Shown: piece after piece, positions 13,576 through 14,344 of the stretch
Position numbering within the stretch: the first letter of the stretch is position 1
Layout of the letters: every line of letters starts with the position of its first letter
Source: an uncultured Ignavibacteriota bacterium
Lineage (GTDB): Bacteria; Bacteroidota; Ignavibacteria; Tepidaquicellales; Tepidaquicellaceae
DNA: 14,344 nt
Assembly: GCA_937983305.1 (NCBI GenBank)
Contig: CALKAJ010000250.1
Span: forward strand, 1-14,344
Reading direction: 5' to 3'
Made by a program: the position numbers and the translations under genes
The notes under the pieces: model-generated
What the model saw: the letters and a program-made list of their open reading frames with translations, nothing else
What the model was told of the DNA's origin: nothing
Database searches by the model: none

Positions 13576-14298
13576 ATGCCGATACCATTTTTAAACGATA
13601 TTGATTTATCAGGCGTACTGACTTTACTTAACGGTACTGGTTATTTAGACCTTGATAAGAATGAAATTAGACAGGCAGTAGTTCAAAATCTTGCTTCTGA
13701 GCCAGCTTCTCCATTGGCCGGGCAGTTAATTCATAATACTGCAAAAACTGATACAGTTAAAGGCAACGGGAAATTAGGTTACAGAACAGCTACATCTTGG
13801 GTTTATCCTGATATGGAAAAATCTCTTTATGATACCAACAATAACGGTAAAGTTGATGTTGCCGATAATTCCGACTTATTGAATAATCAAAATGGTGCCT
13901 ACTATCTGAATAGGATTAATCATACTGGCACACAAACTTCCTCAACGATTTCAGATTTTGTTGAAGCTTCTCAAGATGCTATTGGTGGTGCATTAATTGA
14001 TACTAATTCAATTGACTTTACTTATGATGACACCAATAATCAAATAAAAGCAGATGTTAAGATAGTTTCGGGTGGTGGAATTGAAATTGTTGCTAATGGT
14101 CTCCAATTAACTAATACAGGAGTTTCTGCCGGTACTTATACTAAAGTAACAGTTGATGTGAAAGGTAGGATAACATCTGCAACAAATTTAAGCTCTGGAG
14201 ATTTACCTTCACATACCCACACATCGAGCAATTTAACTGATTTCCATACAGCTGTAAGAACAAACAGACTTGACCAAATGGCTGTTCCAACAACGTCT
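13576..14298 (+). CDS. Tail fibre protein (partial, right end lost)
   Basis: The reading frame opens at the ATG (13576) after AGGAG six bases upstream and stays open to the end of real sequence (241 codons). The protein is rich in Thr, Asn and Gly. Features: SPLAGQLIHNTAKTDTV (about 44-60), a dockerin/EF-hand-like calcium loop DTNNNGKVDVAD (86-97) with acidic or amide residues at positions 1, 3, 5, 9 and 12, a YYLNRINHTGTQ block, and GTYTKVTVDVKGRITSA (about 183-199) then SHTHTSSNLTDF (about 212-223). These are typical of tail fibres and receptor-binding proteins in tailed phages. The frame continues into adapter bases at 14299, which would add a false tail of about 15 residues beginning RSEERRVGKE; that part is not part of this gene. 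The C-terminus, where receptor binding usually resides, is missing. Confidence 0.8.
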
Positions 14299-14344
14299 AG
14301 ATCGGAAGAGCGTCGTGTAGGGAAAGAGTGTAGATCTCGGTGGT
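14299..14344. other. Illumina TruSeq adapter contamination
   Basis: The last 46 bases, beginning AGATCGGAAGAGCGTCGTGT and ending AGATCTCGGTGGT, are as I remember the reverse complement of the Illumina universal adapter, without a mismatch. This is sequencing artefact, not phage DNA. It fuses in frame with the tail-fibre gene and would give a spurious tail starting RSEERRVGKECRSRW. The true sequence ends at 14298. Confidence 0.98.

Noticed and set aside
1..14298. Transposable Mu-type replication
   Set aside because: Only head genes are Mu-like; no transposase A/B, Mu end repeats or attachment sites are in the window.
1..14298. CRISPR array or long dispersed repeats
   Set aside because: No regularly spaced repeat-spacer pattern was seen; the only repeats are the short ones at 7968-8040, the KRDT codons and the NFEG/NFQG pair.

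Overview
The window is an AT-rich stretch of a tailed-phage genome or prophage with a Mu-like virion module. It is probably a metagenomic or draft contig, because the last 46 bases (14299-14344) are Illumina adapter sequence and not biology. The host is not identified by any gene here. Strong Shine-Dalgarno sequences (AAGGAGG before the capsid gene and before an internal scaffold start) show a host that uses SD-directed initiation. The AT-rich codons and the KRDT-repeat spanin-like protein loosely recall phages of Bacteroidota and related phyla, but that is only an impression.

Layout. Two tightly packed gene trains diverge from a roughly 265-base non-coding region (7846-8110). The leftward (minus) train runs, in transcription order: class I SAM methyltransferase, PAPS-reductase-like ATP pyrophosphatase, small protein of unknown function, DNA adenine-type methyltransferase, ParB/sulfiredoxin-fold protein, small terminase, large terminase, DUF935 (Mu gp29-like) portal, and Mu gpF-like head protein (cut by the left edge). 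The rightward (plus) train runs: Mu gpI-like protease with an in-frame internal start for a scaffold protein, lambda gpD-like decoration protein, lambda gpE-like major capsid protein, gp36-like (DUF1320) and gp37-like (DUF1834) connector proteins, a lysis-type cassette (TM plus coiled-coil protein, three-TM holin candidate, signal-peptide endolysin, spanin-like protein), then two tail-fibre or receptor-binding proteins, the second cut by the right edge.

How it works together. The minus train carries DNA packaging (TerS, TerL, portal, gpF). In front of it lies a putative DNA-modification or nucleotide-chemistry cassette. The plus train builds and matures the capsid (protease, scaffold, decoration, shell), closes it (gp36/gp37-like), lyses the cell and begins the adsorption apparatus. 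In phage Mu these head genes are co-directional; here they are split into divergent operons around a repeat-rich control region. No tail sheath, tube, tape-measure or baseplate gene, no transposase and no repressor is present in the window, so the replication style and tail type cannot be told.

The most unusual points are the divergent split, the modification cassette next to terminase, the 152-base overlap between the terminase subunit genes, and the cluster of interlocking repeats between the two operons.
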